Counted from the first letter of the stretch, positions 8,396 through 17,301 are shown. The stretch: DNA of 64,000 nucleotides from JACOTK01 sp963743945 (GCA_963743945.1 CAVURO010000008.1:62001-126000); one strand, 5' to 3'. Numbers and translations are program-made. The notes: generated by a model from the letters alone, not told the origin.

Positions 8396-9321
8396 TGGGC
8401 CAGAAGGTCAACCCCTACGGTTTCCGACTTGGAGTCACCACCGACTGGAAGTCCCGTTGGTTCAGTGATCGCGACTACACCCAGTACCTCATCGAGGATT
8501 GGAAGATTCGCGACGACCTCATGACGCAGCTTCCGCATGCGGCCATCAGCCGGATCGAGGTCGAGCGCACCCGTGATCGTCTGCGCATCGATGTTCACAC
8601 TGCTCGTCCGGGCATCGTGATCGGCCGTCGGGGCAGCGAGGCGGATCGGATTCGTGCTCGTCTCACGAAGATCACGGGCAATGCCAAGGTTCAGCTCAAC
8701 ATCCAGGAGATCAAGCAGCCTGAACTCGACGCGGTGTTGATCGCGCAGGGTGTGGCCGATCAACTTGTCGGCCGGGTGAACTTCCGCCGGGCGATGAAGC
8801 GTGCGGTGCAGAACGCACAGAAGGCCGGAGTGCTCGGTGTTCGTGTGCAGTGCTCCGGTCGCCTGAATGGGGCCGAGATGAGCCGTACCGAGTGGTACCG
8901 CGAAGGTCGAGTGCCGTTGCACACGCTACGAGCCGACATCGACTACGGCTTTCGTGAGGCCCGCACCACCTATGGTCGCATCGGCGTGAAGGTGTGGCTG
9001 TACAAGGGCGACATCCTTCCCTACCGGACGTCAACCGACGACAAGGCGCTGCGCGAGGCAGCGATGGCCGTTGGTGAGCCCTCGGGCGCACCTCGTCCAC
9101 GAAAGGTCGTTTCCGCCGGTGGCGTGAAGCGCCTGGCTGATGAGGTCGAACCCATCGACGCCACCTTGTTGGCAGGTGAGGGAACAGACGTCGCCGAGGC
9201 TGAGCCGATCCTCAAGGAAGCCGATCCCGAGTTGGAGCGCTTGTTGGCGGAGGAAGAGGAGATCGAGCGTCTGACGCGCGAGCACCACGAGACCCCGCAC
9301 TTCCGTCCGGGGGAGGACTGA
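8395..9321 (+). CDS. rpsC: 30S ribosomal protein S3 with acidic C-terminal extension
   Basis: A 308-residue S3 (210-280 is usual). The N-terminal half holds the KH domain with GRRGSEADRIR (residues about 78-88) and the core ends near VKVWLYKGDILPYR. The remaining roughly 100 residues are Glu-rich (EADPELERLLAEEEEIERL) and lack resemblance to the S3 fold; acidic S3 tails occur in actinobacteria. S3 shapes the mRNA entry channel, so the tail would sit near mRNA entry. The ATG overlaps the rplV stop by one base. Confidence 0.95.
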   Translation: MGQKVNPYGFRLGVTTDWKSRWFSDRDYTQYLIEDWKIRDDLMTQLPHAAISRIEVERTRDRLRIDVHTARPGIVIGRRGSEADRIRARLTKITGNAKVQLNIQEIKQPELDAVLIAQGVADQLVGRVNFRRAMKRAVQNAQKAGVLGVRVQCSGRLNGAEMSRTEWYREGRVPLHTLRADIDYGFREARTTYGRIGVKVWLYKGDILPYRTSTDDKALREAAMAVGEPSGAPRPRKVVSAGGVKRLADEVEPIDATLLAGEGTDVAEAEPILKEADPELERLLAEEEEIERLTREHHETPHFRPGED

Positions 9322-9324
9322 CCC

Positions 9325-9747
9325 ATGTTGATGCCCCGTAAGGTGAAACACCGCAAGCAGCATCGTGGTCGCATGACCGGTGATGCCAAGGGTGCGACCG
9401 CCATTGCCTTTGGCGAGTTCGCAATTCAGGCCATGGAGCCGGGTTGGATCACGGCGCGTCAGATCGAGGCGGCTCGTATCGCCATGACCCGTCACGTGAA
9501 GCGTGGCGGCAAGGTCTGGATCAACATCTTTCCCGACAAGCCCGTCACGAAGAAGCCCGCGGAAACCCGGATGGGTTCCGGGAAGGGAAACCCCGAACAC
9601 TGGGTTGCGGTGGTGAAGCCCGGCCGCATTCTGTTCGAGCTCTCCGGCGTACCCGAGGATCTTGCTCGTGCAGCCATGGAGCGTGCGATCCAGAAGCTTC
9701 CCATCAAGGCCCGTTTCATCACCCGTGCCGCGAGTGGGGAGATTTGA
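9325..9747 (+). CDS. rplP: 50S ribosomal protein L16
   Basis: A 140-residue L16, normal length, starting MLMPRKVKHRKQHRGRM (an ATG two codons downstream is an alternative). It contacts the A-site tRNA. ETRMGSGKGNPEHWVAVVKPGRILFE region present. Its TGA overlaps rpmC. Confidence 0.97.
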   Translation: MLMPRKVKHRKQHRGRMTGDAKGATAIAFGEFAIQAMEPGWITARQIEAARIAMTRHVKRGGKVWINIFPDKPVTKKPAETRMGSGKGNPEHWVAVVKPGRILFELSGVPEDLARAAMERAIQKLPIKARFITRAASGEI

Positions 9748-9977
9748 TGATGTCCAGGACGAGTGACCTCCGCAGTCTGTCCGATCAGGAATTGCTCTCA
9801 CGGCTCGAGGAGAACCGTCATGAGCTGTTCACCCTGAGGTTTCGCCATGCGACCGGCCAGCTCGAGAACACGTCTCGACTCGGTTCGTTGCGCCGAGAGA
9901 TTGCCCGTATGACCACGTTGATGCGCGAGCGCGAAATTGCCGCCGCCGAGGCCCTGGAGGCCCATGCCAATGGCTGA
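9747..9977 (+). CDS. rpmC: 50S ribosomal protein L29
   Basis: A 76-residue L29, an all-helical exit-site protein, with the family core LRSLSDQELLSRLEENRHELFTLRFRHATGQLENTSRL. The ATG at 9747 overlaps the rplP stop; the next codon is also ATG and may be the true start. The short Ala/Glu-rich end is slightly longer than average. Confidence 0.95.
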   Translation: MMSRTSDLRSLSDQELLSRLEENRHELFTLRFRHATGQLENTSRLGSLRREIARMTTLMREREIAAAEALEAHANG

Positions 9978-10254
9978 GACCGAAACCACCCCCAACGGGT
10001 CGAGCCGTCCCACCCGCAAGGTTCGAGAGGGCTTGGTCGATTCCACATCGATGAACAAGACCGTTGTCGTGCGGGTCGTCGACCGTGTTCGCCACGCTCG
10101 TTACGGCAAGACGGTCCAGCGAACGAAACGCCTCTACGTCCACGACGAGGAGAACACCGCTCGAGTCGGGGACCGCGTCCGCGTCCAGGAGACTCGTCCT
10201 CTCTCGAAGCTCAAGCGCTGGCGACTCGTCGAGATCGTGGAGCGTGCTCGATGA
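9970..10254 (+). CDS. rpsQ: 30S ribosomal protein S17
   Basis: A 94-residue S17 with a short N-terminal extension before the conserved KVREGLVDSTSMNKTVVVRV core. The ATG at 9970 is preferred: GGAGG at 9956-9960 lies 9 bp before it, against only 3 bp for the ATG at 9964. It overlaps rpmC by 8 bp. S17 is a primary 16S rRNA binding protein. Confidence 0.94.
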   Translation: MAETETTPNGSSRPTRKVREGLVDSTSMNKTVVVRVVDRVRHARYGKTVQRTKRLYVHDEENTARVGDRVRVQETRPLSKLKRWRLVEIVERAR

Positions 10255-10619
10255 TCCAACAAGAGTCTCGTCTGCGCGTCGCCGACAACTCCGGCGCCAA
10301 GGAAGTCCTCTGCATCAAGGTGCTGGGGGGAACCCGACGTCGGTACGCATCGATTGGCGACATCTTCGTCGCCACCGTGAAGGACGCCATTCCCGGTGCC
10401 GCGGTCAAGAAGGGCGACGTGGTCAAGTGCGTGGTTGTTCGGGTCAAGAAGGAAAAACGACGTCCGGACGGGTCGTACATCCGATTCGACGAGAACGCCG
10501 CCGTGTTGATCAACGACCAGATGCAGCCTCGTGGAACTCGCATCTTCGGCCCCGTGGGTCGTGAGTTGCGTGACAAGAAGTTCATGCGCATCGTCTCTCT
10601 TGCACCGGAGGTGCTCTGA
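10251..10619 (+). CDS. rplN: 50S ribosomal protein L14
   Basis: A 122-residue L14 starting MIQQESRLRVADNSGAKEVLCIKVLGG, exactly the family length. L14 forms bridges to the 30S and is the target of the silencing factor RsfS. ATGA overlap with rpsQ. Confidence 0.97.
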   Translation: MIQQESRLRVADNSGAKEVLCIKVLGGTRRRYASIGDIFVATVKDAIPGAAVKKGDVVKCVVVRVKKEKRRPDGSYIRFDENAAVLINDQMQPRGTRIFGPVGRELRDKKFMRIVSLAPEVL

Positions 10620-10621
10620 CC

Positions 10622-10939
10622 ATGGCAGGCATGAAGATCAGGAAGGGCGACAAGGTCGTCGTGCTCACAGGTAAGGACCGTGGGAAGGAAGGCCTCGTGA
10701 TGCGGGCATTGCCCGATGCGGGAAAGGTCGTCGTCGAAGGGGTGAATGTTGCCAAGCGGCACCAGCGACCGACGAGCGCGACCCAACAAGGTGGCATCAT
10801 CGACAAGCTGATGCCCCTTGACGTCTCCAACGTGGCCGTCATCAGTCCCGCCGACGGCAAGGCGACCCGGGTGGGTTTCCGATTCGATGACAAGGGCAAC
10901 AAGATCCGCATCTGCAAGCGCACCGGAGCTGATCTCTGA
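10622..10939 (+). CDS. rplX: 50S ribosomal protein L24
   Basis: A 105-residue L24 with the KOW motif KIRKGDKVVVLTGKDRGKEG at the N terminus. It initiates 50S assembly. One base is shared with the rplE ATG (TGATG). Confidence 0.97.
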   Translation: MAGMKIRKGDKVVVLTGKDRGKEGLVMRALPDAGKVVVEGVNVAKRHQRPTSATQQGGIIDKLMPLDVSNVAVISPADGKATRVGFRFDDKGNKIRICKRTGADL

Positions 10940-11511
10940 TGGCCGCTGACACGTCGGTACGTCCCCGGCTGCGGCGTCGCTATGACGACGAGATTCGAGC
11001 CGCACTGCTCGGAGAGCTCGGTCTGGGCAACATCATGCAGGTGCCTCGCTTCGAGAAGGTCGTCGTCAACATGGGTGTGGGGGCCGCCGTCGGCCAGGCT
11101 TCACTGCTCGACGGTGCGCTGCGTGACCTGGAGCAGATCACGGGCCAGAAGCCATTGACGACACGGGCCAAGAAGTCCATCGCAGGCTTCAAGCTTCGCG
11201 AGGGACAGGCGATCGGTGCCAAGGTCACCCTTCGGGGCGATCGCATGTGGGAGTTTCTCGATCGCCTGATCTCCTTGGCCATCCCACGCATCCGAGATTT
11301 CCGAGGTCTTCCTGCCGACAGCTTCGACGGTCGGGGGAACTACACGTTCGGTGTGAACGAACAGCTGATCTTTCCCGAGATCGACTACGACAAGGTCGAC
11401 ATCGCTCGGGGCATGGACATCACGATCGTTACCACCGCAGGCACTGATGACGAGGGCAGGGCATTGCTTCGTGCCTTCGGCTTCCCGTTCAAGCGTGAAG
11501 GGCAACAGTAG
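10939..11511 (+). CDS. rplE: 50S ribosomal protein L5
   Basis: A 190-residue L5 that binds 5S rRNA and contacts the P-site tRNA. Conserved VVVNMGVG, ITGQKPLTTRAKKSIAGFKLREG and FRGLPADSFDGRGNYTFGVNEQLIFPE region are present. Normal length. Confidence 0.97.
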   Translation: MAADTSVRPRLRRRYDDEIRAALLGELGLGNIMQVPRFEKVVVNMGVGAAVGQASLLDGALRDLEQITGQKPLTTRAKKSIAGFKLREGQAIGAKVTLRGDRMWEFLDRLISLAIPRIRDFRGLPADSFDGRGNYTFGVNEQLIFPEIDYDKVDIARGMDITIVTTAGTDDEGRALLRAFGFPFKREGQQ

Positions 11512-11513
11512 GC

Positions 11514-11699
11514 ATGGCGAAGAAAGCACTCGTTCAAAAACAGCAGAAGAAGCCGAAGTTCAAGGTTCGGGGTTATACCCGCTGCCAACGCTGCGGGCGA
11601 CCGCGTGCGGTCTTTCGCAAGTTCGGTCTCTGTCGAATCTGCCTGCGCCAGATGGTGCATGCAGGTGAGGTGCCCGGCGTGACGAAGGCCAGCTGGTGA
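11514..11699 (+). CDS. rpsN: 30S ribosomal protein S14, zinc-binding form
   Basis: A 61-residue short S14 (type Z) with two CxxC pairs, CQRC and CRIC, about 16 residues apart, which hold a structural zinc. This is the constitutive form in the spc operon of Gram-positive bacteria; some actinobacteria carry a zinc-independent paralogue elsewhere that is not in this window. Confidence 0.96.
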   Translation: MAKKALVQKQQKKPKFKVRGYTRCQRCGRPRAVFRKFGLCRICLRQMVHAGEVPGVTKASW

Positions 11700-11724
11700 G
11701 CGCGGGCGAAGGGGAGGTGTGCTC

Positions 11725-12129
11725 ATGACGATGACCGATCCCATTGCGGACATGTTGACCCGGATTCGCAACGGCAACACCGCCTACCACGATGAAGTCC
11801 GCATGCCTTCGTCCAAGTCGAAAGAGGCCTTGGCCCGGATTCTCGAGCGTGAGGGCTACATCGGGGGTTGGAGCGTCGCTGATTCGACCACCGGCCCGGG
11901 GAGGGTGCTGACGGTTCAGATGAAGTACTCGCCTGAGCGGGTACGGACGATCTCGGGCATCAAGCGGGTGTCAAGGCCCGGCCTCAGGGTGTACCGAAAG
12001 GCGGACGGCCTGCCGCGCGTCCTGGGTGGACTCGGGGTCGCCGTACTGTCCACGAGCCAGGGGATGATGACCGACCAGGAGGCGCGCAAGCGACGAATGG
12101 GTGGCGAGGTTCTGTTCTATGTCTGGTGA
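11725..12129 (+). CDS. rpsH: 30S ribosomal protein S8
   Basis: A 134-residue S8 beginning MTMTDPIADMLTRIRNGN; GGGGAGG ends 7 bp before this ATG, which decides it over the ATG two codons later. Ends in the conserved GGEVLFYVW. S8 binds the 16S central domain and in other bacteria is the translational repressor of the spc operon. Confidence 0.96.
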   Translation: MTMTDPIADMLTRIRNGNTAYHDEVRMPSSKSKEALARILEREGYIGGWSVADSTTGPGRVLTVQMKYSPERVRTISGIKRVSRPGLRVYRKADGLPRVLGGLGVAVLSTSQGMMTDQEARKRRMGGEVLFYVW

Positions 12130-12165
12130 CCACATGATGTTGTCGAGGATGAGGAGGGTTGCCAG

Positions 12166-12708
12166 GTGAGTCGTATCGGCCGTTCACCCATCACGGTTCC
12201 CTCGGGTGTTGACGTGACCATCTCGGGATCACACATCGTGGTCAAGGGCCCGAAGGGCACGCTTGAGCGCGAGCTTCCCGAACCCATCACGGTTCGTCAG
12301 GAGGAGGCGACGCTGTTGGTCGAGCGCCCCAACGACGAACGTCGTAGCCGGGCGCTTCATGGGCTGAGTCGCTCATTGATCAACAACATGGTTGTGGGGG
12401 TCAGCGCGGGTTTCACCAAGGAGCTCGACATCGTCGGTGTCGGCTACCGCGCAACATCTGCAGGCCCCGCGAAGCTTGATCTCGCGCTCGGCTTCAGCCA
12501 TCCGGTTTCCGTGGAGGCACCGGAGGGCATCACGTTTGTCGTGCCGTCCCCGACGAAGATCGTGGTGGAGGGAATCGACAAGGAGGTCGTCGGCCAGGTG
12601 GCCGCGGACATCCGCAAAATCCGCAAGCCCGAGCCCTACAAGGGCAAGGGCGTCCGCTATGCCGGCGAGCGCGTTCTGCGCAAGGCCGGGAAGGCAGCGA
12701 AGAAATGA
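12166..12708 (+). CDS. rplF: 50S ribosomal protein L6
   Basis: A 180-residue L6 with GTG start preceded by GAGGAGGG, reading MSRIGRSPITVPSGVDV. Ends with the conserved GKGVRYAGERVLRKAGKAAKK. It lies near the factor-binding site. ATGA overlap with rplR. Confidence 0.96.
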   Translation: MSRIGRSPITVPSGVDVTISGSHIVVKGPKGTLERELPEPITVRQEEATLLVERPNDERRSRALHGLSRSLINNMVVGVSAGFTKELDIVGVGYRATSAGPAKLDLALGFSHPVSVEAPEGITFVVPSPTKIVVEGIDKEVVGQVAADIRKIRKPEPYKGKGVRYAGERVLRKAGKAAKK

Positions 12709-13076
12709 CCTACTCCGTCAAGCAGAAGCACGCGGCTCGACTGCGTCGCCACTATCGCCTTCGCAAGAAGGTTCGCGGCACGGCGGAGCGTCCCCGTTTG
12801 GCCGTGTTCCGTTCGAATCGCCACCTGGTCGCACAGGTCATCGACGATCGCATCGGCTCGACACTGGTGGCTGCCTCCACGCTCGACCCTGTCATTCGTT
12901 CGAGTGGGAACAAGACAGGCAATGTCGCGGCGGCCAAAGCCGTTGGCGCCCTTCTCGCCGAGCGGGCCAAGGCGGCGGGCATATCCCAGGTTGTATTCGA
13001 CCGTGGCGGCTACATCTATCACGGTCGAATCGCCGCTGTTGCCGATGCGGCTCGCCAGGCTGGACTGGAGTTCTGA
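12705..13076 (+). CDS. rplR: 50S ribosomal protein L18
   Basis: A 123-residue L18 that binds 5S rRNA, with RRLRKKVRGTAERPRLAVFRSNRH-like N terminus and AKAVGALLAERAKAAGISQVVFDRGGY-like C terminus. Overlaps rplF by 4 bp and shares one base with rpsE. Confidence 0.96.
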   Translation: MTYSVKQKHAARLRRHYRLRKKVRGTAERPRLAVFRSNRHLVAQVIDDRIGSTLVAASTLDPVIRSSGNKTGNVAAAKAVGALLAERAKAAGISQVVFDRGGYIYHGRIAAVADAARQAGLEF

Positions 13077-13642
13077 TGACAACGAACAATGATGCACAAC
13101 TTCATGACGGACGGCTGATCACTCGGCCCCGACGAGTGGCGAAGGTGGTCAAGGGTGGTCGCCGCTTCCAGTTTGCCGCCTTGGTGGTGATGGGTGACGG
13201 TGCCGGTCGTGTCGGCCTCGGATACGGGAAGGCACGTGAGGTTCCGTTGGCCATTCAAAAGGCGTCGGAAGATGCGAAGAAGAATCTCTTCGAGGTTCCG
13301 TTGGCCGGCTCGACCATCATCCATCCCGTTCTGGGCGAGTTCGGTGCGGCACGAGTGCTGCTCAAGCCTGCAGCACCGGGAACAGGCGTCATCGCCGGCG
13401 GCGCCGCCCGCGTGATCCTCGAGGAGGCAGGCGTGCACGATGTGTTGTGCAAGTCGCTTGGTTCGTCAAATCACATCAACGTGGCGCGTGCGACCATCGA
13501 GGCCCTGGCGTCGCTCAAGCGTCCGGATGTGGTCGCGAAGCTGCGGGGCAAGAGTCCTGAAGAGGTGACGCCGGCCGGTCTGCTGCGCGCCTACCGAGGC
13601 GAGTCGGGTCGGAACGTGCCCGCTCCCGTCGAGGTGAAGTAA
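13076..13642 (+). CDS. rpsE: 30S ribosomal protein S5
   Basis: A 188-residue S5. The ATG at 13076 overlaps the rplR TGA and gives MTTNNDAQLHDGRLITRPRRVAKVVKGGRRF-like N terminus; a long open frame upstream is only read-through inside rplF/rplR. VGLGYGKAREVPLAIQKA and GTGVIAGGAARVILEEAGVHD regions are present. S5 contributes to decoding fidelity and mRNA unwinding. Confidence 0.96.
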   Translation: MTTNNDAQLHDGRLITRPRRVAKVVKGGRRFQFAALVVMGDGAGRVGLGYGKAREVPLAIQKASEDAKKNLFEVPLAGSTIIHPVLGEFGAARVLLKPAAPGTGVIAGGAARVILEEAGVHDVLCKSLGSSNHINVARATIEALASLKRPDVVAKLRGKSPEEVTPAGLLRAYRGESGRNVPAPVEVK

Positions 13643-13836
13643 TGGCCGCTGCCCTGAAGGTCACACAGGTGCGCTCGGCCATCGGCACCAAGCCCAAGCA
13701 CCGCGGCACCCTGCGTGCGCTTGGGCTCGGGCGCATCGGAAAGTCAAACGTGCTGCCCGACCGGGCAGAGATCAGGGGCATGATCGCTCGCGTCCCCCAT
13801 CTGGTCAACGTCGAGGAAACTGAGGTGACATCGTGA
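13642..13836 (+). CDS. rpmD: 50S ribosomal protein L30
   Basis: A 64-residue L30 with KVTQVRSAIGTKPKHRGTLRALGLG core. Shares one base with the rpsE stop (TAATG) and overlaps rplO by 4 bp. Normal spc operon member. Confidence 0.95.
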   Translation: MAAALKVTQVRSAIGTKPKHRGTLRALGLGRIGKSNVLPDRAEIRGMIARVPHLVNVEETEVTS

Positions 13837-14321
13837 AGATTCACGATCTCCATCCCGCTCCGGGTTCGAACACACGCAAGAGGCGAGTGGGCCGCGGCAT
13901 CGGCGGCAAGGGCGGCAAGACCGCAGGACGCGGCACCAAGGGTCAAGGCGCCCGAGATACGGTCCCAATGGGCTTCGAGGGCGGGCAGATGCCCCTTCAG
14001 CGGCGCATACCCAAGTTGAAGGGCTTCAAGAACCCGTTTCGTGTCGCCTATGTCGGCATCAACCTCGACACGATCCAGGAGATGGACGCCACGGAGATCT
14101 CCCCGGAGTCGTTGCGCCGGGACGGCCTTGTGCACAAGAGCGAGTTGGTCAAGGTCCTGGGTCGAGGCACACTGAGCCGTCCCGTTGCCGTGAAGGCGCA
14201 TGCCTGTTCCACCTCGGCCGAACAGGCCATCATCGCCGCGGGCGGTAGTGTGGAGATCGTGCCACCGCCATTCGGCAATGGTCGTCCGCCGGCCAAGGGC
14301 AATGCGCTGACCAACAGGTAG
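13833..14321 (+). CDS. rplO: 50S ribosomal protein L15
   Basis: A 162-residue L15 with GTG start overlapping the rpmD stop as GTGA. The Gly/Lys/Arg-rich N terminus (GRGIGGKGGKTAGRGTKGQ) is typical and threads into 23S rRNA. The C-terminal end is somewhat longer than average (FGNGRPPAKGNALTNR). Confidence 0.95.
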   Translation: MKIHDLHPAPGSNTRKRRVGRGIGGKGGKTAGRGTKGQGARDTVPMGFEGGQMPLQRRIPKLKGFKNPFRVAYVGINLDTIQEMDATEISPESLRRDGLVHKSELVKVLGRGTLSRPVAVKAHACSTSAEQAIIAAGGSVEIVPPPFGNGRPPAKGNALTNR

Positions 14322-14375
14322 CGACGCTTGTCGTCACCGGATCACGTCGTCCGAGATCATCCGAGGAGTTGACCG

Positions 14376-15683
14376 TTGCTCTCCACCGTCAGGAACATGT
14401 TCAAGGTCCCCGACCTGCGGAACAAGATCCTCTTCACCCTCTTGATGATGGCGCTCTATCGTTTCGGTTCCCATGTCCCCACCCCCGGCATCGACTTCAA
14501 GGCCGTGCAGGATCTGGAGGAACAGGCCAAGGCCGGTGGGGTACTCGGTTTCCTGAGTCTGTTCTCGGGTGGAGGACTGACCCGCATGGCGATCTTCGGG
14601 CTCGGGATCATGCCCTACATCACGTCCTCCATCATCATGCAGGTGATGGGCGTGGTGATCCCCAAGCTCGAGGAATGGCAGGAACAGGGAGCGGTCGGAC
14701 AAAAGAAGATCACGCAGTGGACCCGTTACCTCACCGTGATCCTCGCCCTCCTGCAGGCAACCGGCCTGACCTTTCTCTTCCACAACGGTGGCGGCGGCCT
14801 CTTCGGCAGCCAGAACATCGATCTCATCCCCGACTTCTCGATTCCGCGGGTCATGCTGATCGTGCTCAGCCTCACCGCAGGTGTGGCGCTCTTGATGTGG
14901 ATGGGTGAATTGATCACGCAGCGGGGCATCGGCAACGGCATGTCCCTGCTGATCTTTGCCTCGGTGGTCAGCAGCATTCCCTATGAGGGGTCGGCCCTGC
15001 GAGCGGAGGAAGGCAACCTGATCTTCGCGGTCCTCATCGCGCTTGCCATCGGCGTGATGGTGGCGGTGATCGTTGTCGAGCAGGGTCAGCGACGGATTCC
15101 GGTCCAGTTCGCGAAACGGGTGGTGGGGCGCCGGATGACGAGCGGGCAAAGCAGCTACATCCCACTCAAGGTGAATCAGTCCGGTGTCGTGCCGATCATC
15201 TTTGCGAGCTCGGTGCTCTACCTGCCGGTTCTGCTGTCCAACATTCTCCCCACCGGGGGATTCTGGGATTCCATCCGCACATTCATCAACGACAACCTGT
15301 TGGCGCCGGACAACTTCATCTACATCGCCATCTATGGCGTCATGATCGTCTTCTTTGCCTACTTCTATTCGGCGATCACCTTTGATCCCGTCAAACAGGC
15401 GGACACCTTGCGCAAACAGGGGGGCTTCATTCCCGGCATCCGTCCCGGGCCCCAGACCGAGCAGCATCTGCAGAAGATCGTTTCCCGCATCAACCTCCCC
15501 GGGGCCCTGTTCATCGCGTCGGTTGCACTGTTGCCGGCGTTCATGCTGGCGCTCTGGCAGATCAACCGCTTCGGTGGGTTCGGGGGCATCTCCCTGTTGA
15601 TTGCCGTGGGTGTGGCCCTGGAGACCATGAAGCAGATCGACAGCCAACTCATGATGCGCAACTACGAGAGCTTCCTGAAGTAA
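14376..15683 (+). CDS. secY: Protein translocase subunit SecY
   Basis: A 435-residue inner-membrane channel of the Sec translocon, with about ten hydrophobic segments. It begins MLSTVRNMFKVPDLRNKILFT; the start is a TTG at 14376 with GAGGAG 7 bp upstream. The plug/TM2a region (GGGLTRMAIFGLGIMPYITSSII-like, near residue 65-85) and the cytoplasmic loops with GQxxGIGNGxSLLIF-like QRGIGNGMSLLIF and GIRPGPQTEQHLQKI are present. Lies in the normal place between rplO and adk. Confidence 0.96.
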   Translation: MLSTVRNMFKVPDLRNKILFTLLMMALYRFGSHVPTPGIDFKAVQDLEEQAKAGGVLGFLSLFSGGGLTRMAIFGLGIMPYITSSIIMQVMGVVIPKLEEWQEQGAVGQKKITQWTRYLTVILALLQATGLTFLFHNGGGGLFGSQNIDLIPDFSIPRVMLIVLSLTAGVALLMWMGELITQRGIGNGMSLLIFASVVSSIPYEGSALRAEEGNLIFAVLIALAIGVMVAVIVVEQGQRRIPVQFAKRVVGRRMTSGQSSYIPLKVNQSGVVPIIFASSVLYLPVLLSNILPTGGFWDSIRTFINDNLLAPDNFIYIAIYGVMIVFFAYFYSAITFDPVKQADTLRKQGGFIPGIRPGPQTEQHLQKIVSRINLPGALFIASVALLPAFMLALWQINRFGGFGGISLLIAVGVALETMKQIDSQLMMRNYESFLK

Positions 15684-15753
15684 CCGTGGCTCCGGTGGTC
15701 GGACGCGTCGTGACGCGCGGGAGCTTGGCAAGGGCTGTCAACAGGGTGAACCG

Positions 15754-16422
15754 ATGATTCCGGGGGCCCGCCTCGTCATGCTCGGTCGCCAGGGGGCCGG
15801 CAAGGGTACGCAATGCATCCGTCTGTCGCATCACTACGTGGTGCCCCACATCTCGACGGGGGACATCCTGCGGGCAGCGGTGCGTGAACAGACCGAGTTC
15901 GGCCTCAAGGCCAAGGCATTCATGCAGGAGGGCAATCTGTTGCCCGACGACGTGATCCTGGGAATCATCAACGAGCGTCTGGAACGCGACGACACCCGCA
16001 CCAGAGGCTTCATTCTCGATGGGTTCCCGCGCACGGTGGGTCAGGCCACCACCTTGATGGAGATCACCGCTCCTCGGTGCATCGACCTGGTCGTTGATCT
16101 TGTCGTCCCGACGGAGGTCGTTCTTGCTCGTCTGGCCGGTCGCCGGGTGTGCACCGATTGTGGCGCCAACTACTCCGTGGAACGGCCGCCGAAGTTCGGT
16201 TGGGTCTGTGACAGCTGTCGCGGTGACGTGGTGCAACGGGCCGATGACACCACCGAGGCGATCGAACGTCGGCTGGCCATCTACGAGCGCGAGACGGCGC
16301 CGTTGACCGCATGGTTCACGGAGCGCGACCTGCTTGCGACCGTCGACGGGTTGGGCGATCCCGACGAGGTCAGCGCCCGCCTCTTCGCGATGATCGACCA
16401 GCGTCGGGAGCAGCGCCGATGA
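15754..16422 (+). CDS. adk: Adenylate kinase, zinc-type lid
   Basis: A 222-residue adenylate kinase (ATP + AMP = 2 ADP). P-loop GRQGAGKGTQ (residues 10-19), DGFPRT of the NMP site, and a lid with two CxxC-like pairs, CTDC and CDSC, that bind zinc in Gram-positive enzymes. The usual GxPGAGKG P-loop has Arg-Gln here instead of Pro. Standard neighbour of secY and map. Confidence 0.95.
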   Translation: MIPGARLVMLGRQGAGKGTQCIRLSHHYVVPHISTGDILRAAVREQTEFGLKAKAFMQEGNLLPDDVILGIINERLERDDTRTRGFILDGFPRTVGQATTLMEITAPRCIDLVVDLVVPTEVVLARLAGRRVCTDCGANYSVERPPKFGWVCDSCRGDVVQRADDTTEAIERRLAIYERETAPLTAWFTERDLLATVDGLGDPDEVSARLFAMIDQRREQRR

Positions 16423-16443
16423 TGTTGCCGGGCGGGGGTTTCC

Positions 16444-17184
16444 GTGCGTCGTTCCGCTGACGAGATCGCGAAGATGCGCAAGGCGGGCAAGGTCGTCGCC
16501 GAGATGCACGAGTGCATCCGGGTGGCGATCCGTCCGGGTGTCACGACGCTCGACCTGGACCGCATCGGTCGCGAGGTTCTCGAACGGCGCGGGGCGCGTT
16601 CAAACTTCCTGGGTTACCACGGTTTCCCGGCCGTCATCTGCGCATCTCCCAATGACATGATCGTGCACGGCATTCCGAACGACAACGTCCTGGTCGAGGG
16701 TGACATCATCTCGATCGACTGCGGCGCCATCATCCAGGGCTACCACGGTGACGCAGCCTTCACGACCGGCGTGGGTTCCATCGCCGCGGAGGCGCAGCGC
16801 CTGATCGACGTCACCGAGGCGAGTCTCACCGCCGGTATCGCACAGATGTACGAGGGCAACCGGATCTCCGACATCGGACAGGCGGTGCAGGACATCGCCG
16901 AAGCCGCCGGATTCTCCGTCGTGCGTGAGTATGTCGGTCATGCCATCGGCACCGAGATGCACGAGAAACCCGAGGTCCCCAACTACGGGCCGGGAGGGCG
17001 AGGTCCGAAGCTTCGACCGGGCAATGTCTTTGCGGTCGAACCCATGGTCAATGCGGGCGATTGCGGCACCCGACTCCTCGACGACGGCTGGGGCGTCGTG
17101 ACCGCCGACGGTGCGCTCTCGGCTCATTTCGAGCACACGATCGCCATCCTCGATCATGGCCCGGAAGTGCTGACCCTTCCATGA
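16444..17184 (+). CDS. map: Methionine aminopeptidase, type I
   Basis: A 246-residue metallopeptidase that removes initiator methionine. GTG start, N terminus RRSADEIAKMRKAGKVVAEMH. Metal ligands lie in the conserved segments SIDCGAIIQGYHGDAAFT, VGHAIGTEMHEKPEVPN, and FAVEPMVN, with the final Glu in FEHTIAIL. Ends 118 bp before infA, with an internal promoter for infA in the gap. Confidence 0.96.
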   Translation: MRRSADEIAKMRKAGKVVAEMHECIRVAIRPGVTTLDLDRIGREVLERRGARSNFLGYHGFPAVICASPNDMIVHGIPNDNVLVEGDIISIDCGAIIQGYHGDAAFTTGVGSIAAEAQRLIDVTEASLTAGIAQMYEGNRISDIGQAVQDIAEAAGFSVVREYVGHAIGTEMHEKPEVPNYGPGGRGPKLRPGNVFAVEPMVNAGDCGTRLLDDGWGVVTADGALSAHFEHTIAILDHGPEVLTLP

Positions 17185-17195
17185 CGCCGATTCTT

Positions 17196-17224
17196 TTGGA
17201 ACCCATCTCCAGGGCGGCTATGCT
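17196..17224 (+). promoter_or_regulatory. Promoter of infA-rpmJ-rpsM operon
   Basis: TTGGAA (17196-17201), 17-bp spacer and TATGCT (17219-17224) between map and infA. The predicted start near 17231 gives a leader of about 70 bases that includes the GAGGAGG ribosome site of infA. Confidence 0.7.
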
Positions 17225-17301
17225 CTCTCCTTGCCCTGAAGGGGCTTTACCGCGCGCGGTGAGCCTCTCCCATCAGCTCGATTCCTCGAGGAGGTCTCAC
17301 A

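Noticed and set aside
14334..15731. A 465-codon frame on the minus strand
   Set aside because: Antisense to secY, rich in His, Asp and Glu as expected for the complement of a membrane protein gene; no domain.
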